DNA from: Channa striata
Taxonomy: Eukaryota; Chordata; Actinopteri; Anabantiformes; Channidae
DNA length: 64,000 bases
Assembly: GCA_033026295.1 (NCBI GenBank)
Contig: CM065187.1
Span: 19,192,388-19,256,387 of the forward strand
Reading direction: 5' to 3'
The notes beneath the pieces are model-generated. The model was not told the origin of the DNA. It saw nothing but the letters and a program-made list of their open reading frames with translations, and searched no databases. Of this stretch, positions 60,696 through 64,000 are shown piece after piece. The position numbers and the translations under genes are program-made. Position 1 is the stretch's first letter, and the number at the start of each line of letters is the position of its first letter.

Positions 60696-63600
60696 GCCTG
60701 GCTTGCAAAATAGTTGAACAAAATGGTTTCTGTTGGAAGAAAATACAAAACAAACAGCAATTGCTTGTGTCCAATTCATGCAATTTGCAGCAATCCACAA
60801 ACCCTGCAAACTGTTGAATGACTGACAGTGGGTCAGCCTTCCACAGCGACTGTAGACCCATTTTAGCTCCAGAAAACTTCCTTAAAGTCTGCCAATATGC
60901 AAAACAGCAGCTGTGCACTGCGCTGATAGAAGTACTATTCTGACAAGCCCTCAGAGTGTCTCCTTCCCTCTTCACCTGCAGTCAGTGGTGGGTATCAAAC
61001 TTTTCCTCCCTGCCGCTCACTTTAAAGCTCTGCATGGTCAGAAAACTCCCTCAGGGCCACGTGAATAGATCTTAGCTGAAGTAGATTTTGCAAACTGATG
61101 TTATGTCGTGCTGGTCATTAAAATGCAATGTCACTTTTGGTCCTCATACAGTTTGAGTTTAGGCTTAAAAATAAGTGGGCTGATGTGGCATTAACTATGA
61201 AAGAAGTGAATAAGGGCAGTTGAGTCACACTGTATGAAAGCACACTGGCACAGACCTTAATCAAGCTGACATATTGGCTCCTTGAAATGTTTAGGAGCCT
61301 GGAGTTGTTGATAGTGTATGAGGGTGCGTGAGGGTGTGCAAAATGAGTCTCGACAGAGAGACAGACAAAGAGTCAGACATGGAGACTCCCAATCAATACC
61401 CGCTTAATGGTCATCTTTATAGCTGGACAATTGTCCCAGCAGCCTGGCGCTCTCTGCTCTCTTCTCCTTCGCTTGGGTGTGGCGGTAGCCAGCCTGCCTC
61501 TGTGAAGGACGTCTGAGGAGTTTCAAAGGCGATAACAAATCAAACTGTTCCCTGAATCTAATATCAAACAGGCCTGGTGTCAGCATTTATTAGAGAAATC
61601 AGATTCTCTCCCTCCTCCATCCCCTTGTCTCCCCCCCTCACTCTCCCACAGTATTCCAACACACAGCGGCCCTTTGAAGTCGAAAGAATGCAGGATCACA
61701 AATTACCCAGGAGACGTAGCTGATAGTCTTTGAAGCCCTCCTTTGATAGTGTTGTTTTCTCTGCTCCCCGTGCATCTCTCTCCCACTATCTCTCACTTGC
61801 TTTTTCCTTCTTTCTGCACACAATGAAGCTCATAAACCATTAATCTGCACAACAGTCAGATTACACACAAACATAACACTTTTAAGCAGTCCGAGCAACA
61901 ACCCAAGACTTGCACAAACGGACAGGAAGCAGCATCATTTTAAAGCATCTGTCAAGAAAGACCAAAGGGAAAGAATGAATCCTGTGCTGATGCCTAAACC
62001 CGGGTGTTGTTTGAATTGATTTATTTCATATTTACAATAAAAGTGGTCGGACACCCTTGGTTTTGATTTACCTGCCAGCAGGCCCATAGTGTAGTTAACT
62101 CCCAATCTTCCACAAGAATGACAGATGGAAAGTGCGTGGGCATGCTATCACTTTAACTTAGCCATACACTATTCACAACGTCCCTCTGCCTGCTCTGCAA
62201 AGATGTGAGTTGTCATTGAGCATTTCTGTTTACTCTGGTCTCTTCTCAGTAAATCTTGGGAGACTAAATGTAAAGAAAACTAAAGATATGTCTTTATATC
62301 ACACAGTCTGACAGCTAAAGCAAGGGCTCATCTCTCAGCAAACACCAGGAAGATTTTTATCATACTTAAGCAAGATCGTAAAACTATAATTTTGTGAAGA
62401 ATGTGTTTGGCACATAGTTAATAAAATCAAGTCTATACTATGAGAACGATCCAAATACTACAGATGTGTCACGTAATGTAGAGCAACAAATAAAGGTGCT
62501 ACTTTTTTGTAGAGAGCACAGAGTTTGTGCATGTGTGAAATTAGTCCATGTATACATACCCTTGAAAGAATGTGTGTTTGCAGAAACCATGAATTGGGCT
62601 TTAACGATAATTTGAGTCATTTTATAAAAACTTTCTAAAAAGTAGTTTGTTAAAATCCGACAGACATTAAAACCAACAAGGACTTGACTCTACTCGTGGA
62701 TAACGTGTGTCTGCTGTCTGCATTATCCACCACGATTATTGTTAAAATATAATTAACAACACATTAGCTACACACACACACACAACTCTAATGGTTGACA
62801 GTTTAGTTGAATACAATACATGCTTCAAATGTCAAAACATTTTTACAGATTAAAGTGAGAAGGAATTAACTGCAGATGCACAAAAAAAAAATCCAAAAAC
62901 AAACACAGGCAAAGCAAGGCACTGCAAAAACAACATTATAGAGCAAATAAGAACAGCTTTTTCAAATAGCACCATTAGAAGACATCAATAGAAGTACTGC
63001 ACAAGGCAGTTGGCGTATTTATAGAACAGATGAAACTGCCCACAGGTTGTTGGTTTCATGTGCAAAACAGACCAATAATTCTTCTTATACTATTGGCAGA
63101 TCCCATCCCAGGAGAAACAGTGGGATTACATCTGCCGTCTATCAGTGATATGTTGTAATCCAGTCGATACTTCCAAGGACATTTTGGCCATCTGTGTTCT
63201 AATCTCTGGCTTTTCAGTGGGCACTACACTGACTGGACTGTCATGAGTCACTAACACACAAGATTGACTCATTATGCAAATGTGGACCAGACAGAGGACA
63301 CTTTTAAAGTTGATGCAATGAAGTTTTTTTTTTTTCCTTTTGGGGTGAAATGTCAAATTTCTTTTAAGTTTCCTTCCTTTTCATGTCACAAGATCTAAAA
63401 GTTTTGTAAAAGTTCTGAGCACGTATAAAACTGATAATGCATTCCTCCTGTTCTTTATTTTCAATCACCGGGGAATTCAGTGCATCATCTCCATAATCCA
63501 AGTACAGATCAGTTCTTAAGAGATGATGCAATCATTCTGAATTCAAGTGTAATGACAGTCTATTGTAGTTTGGTTTTAAACTCTTTCATAAATCTTAAAT

Positions 63601-64000
63601 GGCCTCAGCTTCATTAAAGACACACTACTCCAGAGCTCCTTAGTGTGCTTTCGTTTTTGACAGGTTTGATGAAGTCTGCTTTGCTTTTAAATGACGTTGA
63701 AGAACACGACTGTCTTCCTGTGAGGACGACACACACTTCAAGGACAATGTGTTGGACGGCAACGATGACACAGAGATGCACACAAATGCGACCACTCAGT
63801 GTCTGAAAACACATACGCACAGACCCTTCCTAATGCGGAGCACAAGCTGCAATGCTCTGGCGGTTTAGGAGCCTCACGTCCACTTAGATAATTAACAGTG
63901 ATCAAGGGTCGTCCTGCCTGTCGTGGTTGCCTCATGTTATTGCCTGTTCAAAAGGAGTCAAACTCATTGGCCTGAGCTGAAAGGAAAGCTACACACAGGC
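60696..64000. other. Intergenic, no gene recognised
   Basis: Non-coding DNA to the window end with a short CA run (about 62770-62784). No exon, RNA gene or named repeat recognised. Confidence 0.55.

Noticed and set aside
60589..60975. 128-codon minus-strand open frame
   Set aside because: It depends on the GC minisatellite for its Gly/Ala/Pro part. The rest has no family similarity.
1..64000. CRISPR arrays, operons, prophage or bacterial defence genes
   Set aside because: Introns, fish transposons and a spliced vertebrate gene show this is eukaryotic nuclear DNA. The direct repeats present are microsatellites, a transposon array or simple duplications.
31351..64000. Exons of genes neighbouring RAPGEF1 in mammals, such as MED27
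   Set aside because: I looked for conserved MED27 strings among the translated frames and found none. Synteny cannot be claimed from this window.

Overview
This window is vertebrate nuclear DNA, almost certainly from a teleost fish. It has small phase-consistent exons with GT-AG introns, AT-rich non-coding DNA, many CA/TG microsatellites, and fish-type transposons: a CR1/L2-group LINE with an (ATTGA)n tail, a hAT element with an 8-bp target duplication, and a Tc1/mariner-like MITE. There is no bacterial or viral gene organisation.

The only gene I can support is the 5' part of rapgef1 (C3G), a Crk-binding guanine nucleotide exchange factor for Rap1/R-Ras. It runs on the minus strand from a promoter near 31.2 kb and leaves the window at position 1. 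I placed eleven coding exons: 31079-31106, 11697-11842, 10397-10575, 8545-8701, 7411-7499, 7172-7327, 5472-5586, 5154-5340, 3837-4355, 3080-3282 and 972-1133. They join in one frame for 647 codons. These cover the N-terminal regulatory region and the proline-rich Crk/Cas SH3-binding region. The catalytic REM and CDC25 domains must lie beyond position 1. A second first exon (26677-26758) inside the 19-kb intron 1 splices in the same phase and gives a different N-terminus. The last exon in the window is symmetric and serine-rich, and is preceded by a very long pyrimidine tract, so it looks like a regulated cassette exon.

Layout: 1-971 is intron. From 972 to 11842 lie ten exons with short introns that hold a MITE (6719-7068), a LINE 3' fragment reaching to about 25 bp from an exon donor (7885-8519), and a hAT-like end (10896 onward). 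From 11843 to 31078 is intron 1, with the alternative first exon, an 882-bp hAT element carrying a 110-bp tandem array (15600-16481), and microsatellites. Around 31.08-31.35 kb are the first exon, 5' leader and promoter. From 31.35 to 64 kb I see no confident gene. That part holds a 5'-truncated, decayed LINE (44657-46966), a perfect 24-bp inverted repeat at 35.3 kb, a 122-bp duplication, two CTCF-like motifs in the same orientation, several stretches resembling conserved enhancers, and one unexplained GC-rich open frame at 51.15-51.43 kb.

I found no clearly novel gene system. The observations most worth following are the alternative N-terminus, the pyrimidine-rich cassette exon, the hAT element with its 110-bp array, and the perfect hairpin. 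All family assignments are from memory and pattern recognition; no database search was run.
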